This document shows positions 23,501 to 33,370 of a stretch of DNA of 64,000 nucleotides, piece after piece. This DNA comes from Laburnicola sp. R22_1 (lineage: Eukaryota > Ascomycota > Dothideomycetes > Pleosporales > Didymosphaeriaceae), in NCBI GenBank assembly GCA_014281115.1, contig JACONQ010000001.1, positions 4,402,001 to 4,466,000 on the forward strand, read 5' to 3'. The stretch's first letter is position 1; every line of letters begins with the position of its first letter. Both the position numbers and the translations under genes were made by a program. The notes under the pieces are model-generated. The model was not told where the DNA came from. It saw only the letters and a list, made by a program, of their open reading frames with translations, and ran no database searches.

Positions 23501-25050
23501 CGATCCAGATGGCAAACACCAGGGGATCTGAGTATTCAAATCGCGACTAGTTAATGAGGTCAAAGGCAAGACAACAGACAACCCTTTTAAGAAATCTAGG
23601 CTAGTAATACAGGCGTATAATGACGACGGAAAGGAGATTATCCTTACGCAATCTCCCACAATCCAACAGTCTAGTTAACGTCTTATTCTAGCTCTAGCAC
23701 CTACAGCTATCCACTGCGATATCAGAGTATACCTCCGCGACGTTACTTAAGCCTATACGCAGTCAACAACATATCTCAACTGTCTTATTCTCGCTCGACT
23801 GCCTAGTTAGCTTCAATCAACCTATCCGCTAAATACAATTATGGTGGTACAACGACCGCTATACGGCATACCAGAGGCAGGCACACACTGGTGGGCGACT
23901 TACCACAAGCACCACCGCTAATAGTTAGCTATGGAGACGTCTACGTACGACCCCTGCCTGCTATTAACAGCAGAAAAGCCTTTTGGAGTTGTTGGCATGC
24001 AGACAGACGATACCTTGATTCTTGCAGATGAGCAGTTTGCTGAAAAAGAAGATACAGAACTGCAAAAGGCAGAAATCAAGGCTAAACCAAAGGAAGCTCT
24101 CTCTGAAAGCCTACCACTACTATTCAATGGCTGTATTATTACACAGAAAGACAAAGTGATAGAAATGAGACAGAAGGACTAGGGCAAGAAGATCCAGCTT
24201 GTAGACCTGTCGCACAGTGACTTCCGCCAGGCGTATAGAGAACAACGAGCTTGAGCAGCTTATATTGCGACAATTTGCCAACCAGAGGCTTCATTTGATC
24301 TATCTCGCGCCGCGCAAGCTTAGGATCTAACAGAAGAGGACGCAAAGGATCTCAACAAGCGACTAAAGTGGCAACTTGACAACCTGACCCGTGGACTACA
24401 ATACGTGCCGCTACACCTTGCAACAGCAAAGCTGTATATCTTTGTTGACGGCTCATTTGCAAACAATAAAGATTATAGCTCCTAGATTGGATATATTATT
24501 GTATTAGCAAATGAGACAATAGAGGACGACCCTGCGGCACAAGATAAGTTCGAAATCTATGGTAACCTGCTCCACTGGAGCTTAACCAAGAGCAAAAGGA
24601 TTACACGGAGCGTGCTAGCTTCAGAGATCTATGGCATAGTTAGTGGCGTAGATATAGGTGTTTGTATAGGTCAGACAATTGGCAAGATTGCGTCGCAACT
24701 TGCATCTGATCTTGGAGAACTATTGCTAATAGTAGTCTGTATAGACTCCTACTCGCTATACGAGTGCCTTGTTAAGCTTGGTACAACAAAGGAGAAGAGA
24801 CTTATGATAGATATTATGGCTCTACGCCAATCATACGAGAGACGCGAGCTCGCAGAGATCCGATGGATTAATGGAGACGACAACCCTGCCGACGCGATGA
24901 CTAAGAGCAATCCGAATAAGTCCCTTGAACAGCTAGTTAGCTTAAACAAGCTGACAATTAGGATAGAAGGATGGGTGAAGCGGAAGGAGGAGTAGTAGGA
25001 GATTCAGGTAATTAGGGATAGCTTCATTTTCACAAAGAAAAGACTGCCAG

Positions 25051-25256
25051 TGTTGGCAGTAGCTCTCCCTAAGTAGCTAGCGTTGTTACAGGGGTTCTAC
25101 CCCTAGCCTTGCCTCCTTGTTTGGCCAGTGTTTGACAGGGGGTCTGCCCTATCCTCACCTCCACGGTGAGGATAGGACAACAACTTACAACCAAAATCTT
25201 TGACTATCTATTTATTACTGTTTACCGTGTATACACGACCCGACGTGGAACCAACA
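25051..25256 (+). repeat. 3' LTR of Copia element D
   Basis: The LTR is 206 bp and matches the 5' LTR except for one visible C/T difference near its start. The same 12-bp inverted repeat is at 25148-25159 and 25165-25176. The ATAGC duplication follows, after which the last 70 bp of element B resume and run to the B terminal repeat. Confidence 0.95.
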
Positions 25257-25491
25257 ATAGCTGTTGCAATACCCTTATTTTTGAAGTAGTGAGCGCGTTG
25301 TTCCTGGGTCGTTACGCGACGTGGGTCGTTACCCGTTTTTCTCGCCTGACGCACGGGCTCACCTGGCGCACGGTTTTTGCCGAACATCGTCAAATGCTTT
25401 TGAAGCTACTGAGCCTCACACAAATCTCTATATCGTCTAATTTTGAACAGTAGTAGGCAATCAAGTATGGCGAAAAAGTCTACTTGATTAT

Positions 25492-27360
25492 CTAATCACG
25501 ATATCTTGTAGGGAGGTTGATATGCCGCCCCCGACGATTTGTCGCCTGCGGGGCCTCAATGACCTCAACAACCAATTGCTCGCTGCCACAAACCTCCTGA
25601 GGGACAATAGACTGCTGCTTCCTTGCTTTTCTAGCCTGTTTAGCAAATTGGATGTCCTTTTGAAGCTGCGCAGCAGCAAGCCGAGCCTGTCTATTGTCCT
25701 CCTTTTCCTGCTGCTTCTGCGCTTGCTCTTGAAGCCGGATCTCCTTTGCAGTAGCCTTCATACGACGCCTCTCCTCTAAAGCTTGTTGCTTCTTGGCTTT
25801 CTCAATTGCCTTGCGCTGACTATCCTCCTCTTTTTAGAGCCTCTCTGCCTCTGCTGCCTCTGCCTTTTGAGTTTCACGCTCACGCGCTAGCTGCACCTTG
25901 TTTGGGCTCCAAAAGATAGCACCACTATCCTGAACTAGAGGCTGCTCAAGCTGGAGCGCTTTGCCTCTCTTCCGACGCTTCTTCTCGTTGACTAGCGCTT
26001 TTTTAAGGCCTTGAACCTCAAGTTTCAATATTATATTTTGAGTAGAGAGCGAGTGGATTGTTTGTGAGAGCAGCTTAGCCTTAGAGTCGTATACGTCGTC
26101 AACAACTGCTTGTAGAATCTTAGTAACCTTCCTCCAATCGTCAGCCGTAAGGACAGACCTCGAGCTCTCGCTGGATGATGGTCTCTCAGCCTCAGTGTGG
26201 CTAAATCGTTCCAAGATGACCTCTGGCTTGAAGGGGTGAAGGCCACACAATTTGAAGCCAGAGAGGATATTCTTTGCAGTAAAAGCTTTCTCCCACGCAG
26301 TCCAGAACATGCGAAAGAAGTCTCGCTTAGTAAGTGCAGAGAAGGCTTGAGATTCCTCTATAAATCGTGCTACCTCGTACGAGTAGGCTTGTGAGAGTGG
26401 CCTGAACAGAGTGACGTCAAGCGGCTGCAGCGTATGAGTACTATAAGGAGGATAGACTGCTAGGAGGATCTTGTTGTCGTCGCAGTACTTAATAAACTTC
26501 ATATTGATGTGGGAGCCATGGCCATCGAGGATAAGCAGTCGATACTATCGCGGTCAAACCTTTGATTTAGTCTCTCGATCAAAGATAGTCTTTAACCATT
26601 GAAGCCCAAGGTTATCGTTCGTCTATCCGCTAGGAGAGGAAGCAAAGAAGGCCGTGTGTATTGTAGGATCAAAATCCTGCAGCCATGAGTCTTGAATATT
26701 GCCCGAGACAGCCTGGTAGATAAGGCCTGGGGATAGAGACGATCTATCAGCGCATATGCAAGCAATTGTCGTAATCCATTCACGATTGCCGTCCTGAATC
26801 ATTTGCCTAGTTCCCCCCTCCTCATACCTCCGTCGAGAGAACACCCGCTTCATCTTTGATAGTACGCCGATGAGGAAGCCCTTCTCGTCCATATTGTAGG
26901 TGTGCTGTGGCTCAATCTCGTACTGCTCGATCTTACGCTTCAAGAGCTCGAAATAGAGTGCGTACTTGAAGGCAGAATTAGCTCTCTTCCTATCCTTGTC
27001 CATGCCATTTGTCCATTTTGATACTAGGTTGAGATGGTGACGCTTGATGAACCGATCCAGCCAAGAGCTTCCCGCTTGTTTGCCGCTTATTTTAGTAGCA
27101 AAGTTGCGTAGCATGTTTCTCGTAGGCGGTAGCCCTCGCTGGCAGAGCTCGTCAACGTATTGTACCAGCTCTAGCTCCTGACGGTTGTTGAGAAGTCGTT
27201 GATTCTCATATTGGGCTGCACGGGAGCCCTGTACACCGCGCCACCTTCGCGATAGCGTAGATCGTTCAACACCATACTTTTTTGCTGTCTGCGCGATATT
27301 AACTTTTCCTCCAAGCTCCAAGGATTTCAAAGATGCCAGCGCCTGCTCAATCGGGTCCAT
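25492..27360 (-). pseudogene. Element A transposase (pogo/Fot1-like, DDE), lightly RIPped
   Basis: One uninterrupted frame of 622 codons runs from ATG 27360 (MDPIEQALASLKSLELGGKV) to RGRHINLPTRYRD-stop at 25492. It is broken only by four stop codons. One follows SSPSG at about 26622, where TGG is expected. A TGA and a TAG lie close together near 26545-26555, and one lies near 25835. The HTH (GVERSTLSRRW) and CENP-B-type domain (RGLPPTRNML; FIKRHHLNLVSKWTNGMD) precede the DDE core: YNMDEKGFLIG, LILDGHGSH, and PPYSTHTLQPLDVTLF. A basic/acidic coiled-coil tail follows. Length and domain order match intact fungal relatives, so this is the best preserved transposase in the window. Confidence 0.9.
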
Positions 27361-27466
27361 ATTGGTGGAGCTACATCTATTTCAATTGTGGGGATTTTTG
27401 GAAAAGTGTGCGTCAGGTGAGCCCGTGCGTCAAGCGAGAAAAACGGGTACGCGCACAGGCACGGTA

Positions 27467-27559
27467 AGGCTAACTAGGTGGCACGACAAATAGCGCGATT
27501 TGCCATCAACACTAGCAGAGATTAACTCCTACGTAGGAGGACTTCCTAGTAGACTAGAT
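27467..27559. other. Short spacer between elements A and F
   Basis: This DNA is not part of A, whose TA duplication ends at 27466. It includes the perfect 14-bp palindrome CTCCTACGTAGGAG near 27526-27539. No gene is seen. It may be the eroded left end of element F. Confidence 0.5.
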
Positions 27560-28934
27560 CCTTAAAAAAGACGCACGCGCCTACCCTCCCTCGCACGCTC
27601 GCGCTTAAGAAATAGCGAATCAAATTCTACGTATAAATGGCGACAACTAGCCTATTAGCAAGCTCTGGCTCTCACACTTCCTTAGGCGCCAGCCACGCAT
27701 TGCCTCTATAGTTAGTAGAAAGCTAGAGGCTTAGAGAGCTAATGCAGCAACACTAGAGCAGCTACGCGCGTTCCTAGAGCTCTATAAGCAGACTTAACGG
27801 CGGCTTAATATACAGGCGGAGAATACCTATAATATAGATAAGACTAGCGTGGCTCTAGGAGTATGTACAAACACTAGAGTACTCTCTAGTAGTTAGAAGA
27901 AGAAGGCTTACATTTAGTCTCTAGAGAATTGCAAGTAGGTCTCTATAATTAAGTGCGTATTAGCGATAGGGCAGAAACTACGCTGCGCAGTCATCTTTAA
28001 AGGCCAGAGCCTATAGACTACCTAGTTCCCAGCCAAATCCGTGCCTAGCTAGCTCTATACAACCTCTAAGAACAAATAGACATTAAAAGTAATAGGTGTT
28101 AAGTGGCTACAGCGTATATTCATACCTAAGACAGCTGTAGGCAATAGCCAGTACCGCCTTCTTATCCTTAACAGTCACAGCAGCCATATTAATATAGACT
28201 TTCTATAGCTCTGTAGGCTGCATTATATACAGCTTCTATATCTACCTACGCACACCTTACACATCCTACAGCCTCTAGATCTCGCTCCTTTCTCTATAAT
28301 TAAGTCTAGCTATAGGTGTTAGATCTAGGAGCTCGCATCACTCAACAACGCTACGCCTATTAAGAAGGAGCGCTTTATCACCTGCTATCACTAAGCTAGG
28401 GAGGAAGGCTTCACAGAGCGTGTGATTTAAGCTAGCTAGCAGGCATCTGGCATTTGCCTATTCAACATTAATTATGTGCTTAGCTTGTCGCAGGTCTCTT
28501 AGAGGCCTACTACGCCTACTTGTTAGCAGCAGCCTTAGCAGCAGCTCTAGAGCTTCCTCTCTACTCCTTAGGGCCCTCGCGATCTCTATATAGCGCAGCA
28601 CAGCGTCCAGAGCGTCAAGAATCTAGGTCGTACGACCCAGCTACTCCTACAGAAAGTAGGTAAGGCTCTAGCAGCTGCAAATGCTAGAGCTGCAGGCCTA
28701 GAAGCAGAGAAAAGACGACTTGAGCAGTAGCTAGAGATATCTACCTCTCAGCGTTAGCGTAAGCGCGTTTGAGTAGACCCGAATTAACGCTTTGCAGAAG
28801 TAGAGAGTATTAGGGAGGCTATGTGCGCAGCTGAGGCTTTAGCAGCTAAACCACATATATTTACTATATTAAGCACTTTAGAAATAGCTGCTATAGCTAT
28901 AGCCGCTACAGCGCTTAAATCTATGTGTAGTTAA
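27560..28934 (+). pseudogene. Element F transposase (pogo-like, DDE), heavily RIPped
   Basis: A single frame without length changes can be followed from about 27560 to the TAA at 28932-28934, crossed by some twenty stops. Readable landmarks are EIANQILRINGDN and PISKLWLSHFLRRQPRIASIV (CENP-B-type DNA-binding domain). The DDE core shows YNIDKTSVALGVCTNTRV, LLILNSHSSHI (the usual D of the second motif reads N), and HILQPLDLAPFSIIKSSYR. The C-terminal part has a predicted helix rich in A, E, K and R (ANARAAGLEAEKRRLEQ). The family is distinct from A, B, C and J, closer to the type with a conserved NGDN-P-SK-W motif. The N-terminus is missing or unrecognisable. Confidence 0.8.
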
Positions 28935-28998
28935 TAGCAATTGTAATCAGCGTTGCTGAGATATCGCGGGTTTTGTGCAGGTGTCGCGTTTTGGCGGG

Positions 28999-29027
28999 GT
29001 GGGCGGCAACCCTATGTGGGCGGCGAC
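28999..29027 (+). repeat. Likely right terminal repeat of element F
   Basis: GTGGGCGGC occurs at 28999 and again at 29016, exactly 17 bp apart, and the second copy is followed by GAC and then TA (29028-29029). This matches the architecture of the other pogo-like termini in the window. The corresponding left terminus was not found, so the assignment rests on pattern and position only. Confidence 0.5.
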
Positions 29028-29053
29028 TATATGCGCTAGCTTACGTTACCGTA

Positions 29054-30855
29054 TGGGGATTTGCACCGTCTAAGCGAGCCTCGCCCTCTTTGACCGCGTC
29101 CTACTCGCCACCACATTATCTAATTCTTCCTCCAACACTTCAGATCAATTTTCAAACTCATCAGTTCCATCGCTGTTATTAGCTTCCTCTACTAGCTGCT
29201 TTCGTGGGCGGCCGCGTGGTCGTTTTGCGACCGGCGTCGCCTCAGCCTCTCAAGCTACCCCCAACACCTTTGGCGTGCTATACACGTATTCACCCTCTAA
29301 TCGGACTCTCTTCCCCTTAGTTCTTTTCTTTCGTGACTAGAGTATCTGATCCTTCTCTTCTAACTGCTGACGAAGTAGAACTAGCTTAGCATTCTGTGTT
29401 TCTGCCATGCGGGTCACTCGGTCGACGTAGCGCTTTGCCTCTGATGGAAGCCCTAGTACTTCTGCAAGCACAGCATTGAGTCGCACGTTTGATTCGCGAA
29501 GCTCAGTACCGTCTGGAGGCGAGCTTGTTAGCAGGGAAAAGTCTAGGTCGCCTTGTTCTGTTGGTGTGCGTGGCTTCGAGGCTCGTTGTAGGTCCAACGA
29601 GGGTAGCTGCTTCAGGAACTTCCCTGGATCCGAAGGGATCAGGCCAGCTCCTCTCTATCCACCTAGGATATTGTCAACTGTAACAGCCTTCTTACGAGCC
29701 CTTTCAAACATCCGCACCCATTCTTGACGTGAGATACGCTGCCAGCTGAGTTGGGAGACCCAGTCGGTCTCAGATGCGTGCGCACGCTTGAATGCAGAGA
29801 ACACCCCAACATCAAGCGGTTGAAGGATATGCGAGCAGTGCGGCGGCATAATAAGGAGATCAATATCGTTCTCCATGCAGTGCGCAATAAAATCAGCTCG
29901 AATATGGCTCCTATGGCTATCTGTGATCAAAAGTCGTTGATGGGTAACCCCTTCCCTCCGCGTTAATGGCTCGAATATCTTAACTAGCCAATGCAGACTA
30001 AGCGCATTCGATGTCTAGCCATTCTTACTAACTCCCCAGTGCTAGTTAACAGGTGCTTTAGGTGGAATCCAGCTCGTGTTAAGGTTCTGGCCCTTAAAGA
30101 TGAGGAGCGGTGGGAGAGCTCAACCAGCAGCGTTGATGCATTTAACGTCGGTTACCCACTCCTGCTTCCCTCCTATAACCTTGTTCTTCTGGTTATAGTC
30201 GACGGGAACAAGTACGCGCGTTGTCTGGCTCTCTCCAACCCCAAAACCCGACTCGTCCATGTTCCACACGTCTTGAAGTTCGTACGAATGCTCGTTAAAT
30301 AGCGCAGCAACAGCATCAAACCAGCCTTTTACCACCTCAAACGTGGCTCCATTAAATCGCGCGTTGTCCAGCTGGCGGGCATAGATACCTTGTATTGTAG
30401 GATAGCGATTTAGGAAGCGATACATCCATTCGTGGCCGATGGGCGTGGTTGTTTTGGCGATAGCTTTGGATCCAGAGTCGCGTCGGACGCGTCGCGCGCG
30501 CAGCAATTCAGCCATCTCTAGCAACAACAACAGCGAGATAGGCGTTCCAGCTGCAGTATAACGTGTAATCCATCCAATTAATAATTTCTCTTCTGCAATT
30601 AAAAGGATTTATTAGTGTACGGCGGCCTGTAAGTGTGATTGTCCTCCAGCCATCCTCTGGCTCAAAGTATGACGCGAAACTTTGAAGTGCGCAGCAGCAG
30701 CGTATGGTCCAAAGAAGTCTCCTTTTTTAATTGCTTAGATTGCGTCTTATATCTTAGATTCGTTTTAAGTCGCCTTAGAGCTTTTTCTATAGCCCATAGC
30801 AAAAGTTATGGGGTTGCGAAGTAAGTAGATCCGACTTAGACGGTGCAAATCCCCA
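29054..30855 (-). mobile_element. Element G: 1.8 kb pogo-like transposon
   Basis: The terminal inverted repeats share TGGGGATTTGCACCGTCTAA and one further G at both ends (29054-29074 and 30835-30855). They are flanked by TA at 29052-29053 and 30856-30857. The element is 1,802 bp. Its transposase occupies nearly the whole length on the minus strand, and its stop codon lies inside the left terminal repeat. Three bases (CAG) separate its right TA from the left TA of element H. Confidence 0.9.
29070..30797 (-). pseudogene. Element G transposase (pogo-like, DDE), broken by stops
   Basis: One frame of 576 codons runs from ATG 30797 to the TAG at 29070-29072 with no indels. The N-terminal HTH reads AIKKGDFFGPYAAAAHFKVSR, followed by LSQRMAGG. 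The CENP-B-type region follows (GHEWMYRFLNRYPTIQG). The DDE core has VWNMDESGFGVGE, LLITDSHRSHIRADFI, and PPHCSHILQPLDVGVFSAFKR. The C-terminus has a leucine- and glutamine-rich coiled coil and an AT-hook-like RPRGRPRK. Stops are TAA and TAG, clustered in the first 80 codons and near 29660, 29980 and 30120. It belongs to a different subgroup from A, B, C and J. Confidence 0.85.
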
Positions 30856-30862
30856 TACAGTA

Positions 30863-32390
30863 CGGAGGTGCCTTTCAAAAGTCTTTTCCTGGACCGTGCA
30901 CGGTGGCGTAAGCCACTGCTCTTGGCGCTAGCACCCCTCATAGCAAAAATCCCTCAATCTTCATCATTGCTACTCTTCTATCTACCTGATAATGCCTTCG
31001 TACGACATTGCCACCCGAGCTCAAGCCTTGACTCTAAAGCTGGCTGGCTTTTCAAATACTGAGATCGAGTCTATAACTGGAATCCAGCCGCGCACGGTTA
31101 ATGCTATCTATCGCAAGGCTATCACCCGAGGACTAAACCCCGCTGAGAGCAAGACGATCCTTGACAAATACGTTAAAGATGGCAATCAATCCGGCCGCCC
31201 AAAGAAGCAAACTAAGGAGCTAGTTAAAGATGTACTGTTAAAGGTCTGTCAAGATCAATATGCTCGCGAGAAGACCTGCGCTTAAATTGTAGCAGAAATT
31301 GGAGGAGTGTTAGATATCACAGTCTAGCGAATCCTTAGAGCATCTGGATATCAAAAGACAAAGCCCACCCGCAAACTAGGGCTAACAGATAAGATAAAGC
31401 GAGCCCGTTATTAATTTGCTCTTAATTATAAGGACTAGACGATTAAAGACTAGAAAAAGGTTATCTAGTCTAATAAGACATCTGTTGTCTATAGTCTTTA
31501 AAGAGGGGGATACCGCGTTTGGCGTCTACCTTCTAAGCGTTTTGTTAAGTCCTACATTCGGCCGCGGTGGAAGGGGTTCTCTGAGTTTATGTTTTAGGGT
31601 TGCTTTTCGTACGACTTAAAAGGCCCATGTCATATCTGGAAGGCAGAGACAAAGAGCGAAAGAAAGATTGCAGATCAAGAACTAGAAGCTATAAATAGAG
31701 AACTCGAGCCTATTCTTAAGGCAGAGTGGGAGCTAAATACGCCTTTAGCTTAAATAGGCCTTCAAAATTAGCCAGGACGAAAACCACAATAGAAGTGGGA
31801 TAGAAAGCATAGTAAGCTTAAAAGAGGGAGCGGAACTGGGATTGATTGGTGGAGATACTGCCGTCAGGTTGTTATTCCTAAACTAATTCCCTTCGTACGA
31901 GAATGTGAGAAGACTCAACCTAGGGTAATAGTTCAAGAGGATAGTGCAAGCCCACATAAGTCTTTCTATAAAGACAGGCTCTATAGCTTGGCTAGGGTCG
32001 TACAATTACTATGGCCTGGAAACTCCCCTAACTTGAATATAATTGAGCCAGCCTGGCCTTATATGAAAAGAGTAACAACAAAGAAAGGGTCTCCTTGGTT
32101 AAGAGCCGAGGCAGAGCGTGTATGGCAAGAGGCATAGGGGGAGTTAGAATAGTGGCGGATTTAGGCTTGGATTGAGAGGATTAAGCGGCATATTTAGGAG
32201 ATTCTTCGTCTTGAAGGTGGTAATGAGTATAGAGAGGGTAAGACTGAGAAGGTACGACGGTTTGAAGCTCCTATAGTAGATGATTGGGTTGATATTAAAT
32301 AGAGATGTCTCTCGTACGAAGAATTTGGTGGCGTTTTTAGCTTGCGCCACTGTGCACGGTCCAGGAAAAGACTTTTGAAAGGCACCTCCG
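30863..32390 (+). mobile_element. Element H: 1.5 kb Tc1/mariner-type transposon
   Basis: Terminal inverted repeats of about 51 bp with two mismatches start CGGAGGTGCCTTTCAAAAGT at 30863 and end with the inverse at 32390. TA duplications are at 30861-30862 and 32391-32392. Size and target match Tc1/mariner elements. The single gene is on the plus strand. Confidence 0.92.
30992..32302 (+). pseudogene. Element H Tc1-like transposase, RIP-inactivated
   Basis: A 437-codon frame without length change runs from ATG 30992 (MPSYDIATRAQALTLKLAGF) to WVDIK-stop at 32300-32302. A paired HTH is followed by a linker with GRPKKQTKE. The DDE core is next: the position of the first D reads SNKTSVVYSL, where relatives have an SDE triplet, so both acidic residues have become N and K. 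The second D is intact in VQEDSASPHKS. The third motif reads WPGNSPNLNIIEPAWPYMKR with its E intact. About ten TAG/TAA/TGA codons interrupt it. All changes seen are G-to-A or C-to-T. It cannot make active transposase. Confidence 0.9.
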
Positions 32391-32392
32391 TA

Positions 32393-32629
32393 CGTTATAT
32401 AATATTAGATTTTTTATAATTATCTTTTAGTAAACTTTTTATACGTTACTTAAAGTTAACTTTAGTTTTAATTGTAACTTATTATTAGAATAACTATTTT
32501 AGTTATTTTAGGTAGCTTATAATTATTTATCTATTTATCTTTTATTATAATAGCGAAATTCTAATATATTATTTTATTTTTTATTTCGCTTACTAATATA
32601 GTTTTAATAGTTATATACACAGAAAAGCG
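32393..32629. other. AT-rich spacer
   Basis: About 240 bp of AT-rich DNA with no coding frame or recognisable repeat structure. It separates element H from the repeat at 32.63 kb. Confidence 0.6.
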
Positions 32630-32765
32630 TTTTAAGGTGTTGATAAAAAGGAGTTAGCGCGTTACAAGCGAGCTAATCGGGCTTGGCGGGCTTGGCGCGC
32701 CCACTCCGACCAAAAAAAATCCACATGCAAAACCATGGGTAAGGCCACATCGCCGGTATATATCT
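32630..32765 (+). repeat. Little-mutated copy of the 8.1 kb repeat
   Basis: The sequence contains GGCTTGGCGGGCTTGGCGCG and CCACTCCGACC followed by an A run. It aligns with 8095-8240, where those sites are mostly T or A. It marks the right edge of the repeat-rich half of the window. The element type is unknown. Confidence 0.6.
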
Positions 32766-33239
32766 ATATATATTTATATATATTTATACATATTTAAGCA
32801 AAATTACACTAAGCTAAAATAAAAAAATTTCCTAATATAGTTACAACGTCCTTATAGGCCTGCCCGCTATTACTTAGAGGCGTGCCCGTTAACTCGTGCC
32901 GCTATCTCCGTGCTATCCCAGAACTATGGACGTGCGTAGACGGGCCGTCTTATCTCGCAGCTCACGCATTTTCCTAACCGCAGGCCGAACACACTATAAC
33001 GTTATGATTCTAGACTTAGCAACAGTAATACACACCCTAGGTGTAGGTCCTTGCGAATTGCTTACTCATACTGCAATCAATGCAGAATGGCCCTGAGACA
33101 GGGGTTCGGGCGCCCTTTTCCGAGGCGATCTGCAATTGTGCTAGCTAGCCGCATGCCACGCGTTGGCCGGAGTTGTGGGATTCTGACTGCACCGACACCG
33201 GAAATAAGACTACGACCATCTATGATCGCCATGGACCCT

Positions 33240-33246
33240 TATAAAT
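33240..33246 (+). promoter_or_regulatory. Probable TATA box of the MFS gene
   Basis: TATAAATA starts about 130 bp upstream of the ATG at 33371. Position and sequence fit a fungal core promoter. No transcription start is proven. Confidence 0.4.
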
Positions 33247-33370
33247 ACATCGGCTCCCCGCTCGAGGCCGGCATTGACGTGTGCAGGTGCAGGCTCGATA
33301 ATAATATCGAACCGCGGCAAATCCTGGCCTCTCGATACCTCGACGCGCCTCAGTCGCTGCTACGCCGAAG

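Larger units (their letters stand above)
14474..24995 (+). pseudogene. Element D gag-pol polyprotein, RIP-inactivated and split by E
   Basis: With E removed (join 15247 to 20517) the frame runs 1,751 codons from ATG 14474 to the stop at 24993-24995 with no length change. The only breaks are stop codons, mostly TAG. Gag covers 14474-21350, with a zinc-knuckle-like CWVCRK-H near 21305. The protease active-site motif DTGAS is at 21774-21788. Integrase has its H-H-C-C part (HRRFGHPS, then YCHHCQ) at 22200-22325, its catalytic D residues in VVDVLY and VHDAGTNF, and E in LVERYH. Reverse transcriptase has QRPLYGIPEAG and MQTDDTL near 24000. RNase H has FVDGSFANN, SVLASEIYG and DNPADAMTK. The first gag exon alone looks like a clean 258-residue protein but is only a fragment. 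Confidence 0.88.
14054..25256 (+). mobile_element. Element D: Ty1/Copia-type LTR retrotransposon inside B
   Basis: D has two 206-bp LTRs (14054-14259 and 25051-25256), both TG...CA. It is flanked by the 5-bp duplication ATAGC at 14049-14053 and 25257-25261. The LTRs differ at one base that I can see (CTCCCC versus CTCCCT), so the insertion is young or the LTRs were mutated alike. Without element E, D is about 5.9 kb. The gene order gag-protease-integrase-reverse transcriptase-RNase H is that of the Copia superfamily. It sits in the 3' end of element B, downstream of the B stop codon. Confidence 0.95.
9893..25329 (+). mobile_element. Element B: pogo-like DNA transposon inside A
   Basis: B has terminal inverted repeats of about 31 bp. 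They start ACGACCCACGTCGCGTAACG at 9893 and end with the exact inverse at 25329. TA duplications lie at 9891-9892 and 25330-25331. The target was the TA inside the left terminal repeat of A. Taking out C (10443-12575) and Copia D (14054-25256) with their target duplications leaves about 2,094 bp, matching the size of A and C. The outer repeat and the inner repeat each contain TAACGACCCA, 17 bp apart. The transposase runs on the plus strand from 9974. Confidence 0.9.
9876..27464 (-). mobile_element. Element A: pogo-like DNA transposon, split by nested insertions
   Basis: A is bounded by TA duplications at 9874-9875 and 27465-27466. Its left terminus CCGTGCCTGTGCGCG is at 9876-9890 and its right terminus is the exact inverse at 27450-27464. 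The rest of the left terminal repeat resumes at 25332, after element B, with CCCGTTTTTCTCGCCTGACG. The inverse copy lies at 27400-27449 with few differences. Removing B (9893-25329) and one TA leaves about 2,150 bp, the usual size of a fungal pogo/Fot1-type element. The transposase is on the minus strand at 25492-27360. The terminal repeats are about 57 bp long and contain a 17-bp-spaced pair of direct repeats (25347 and 25364). Confidence 0.9.
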
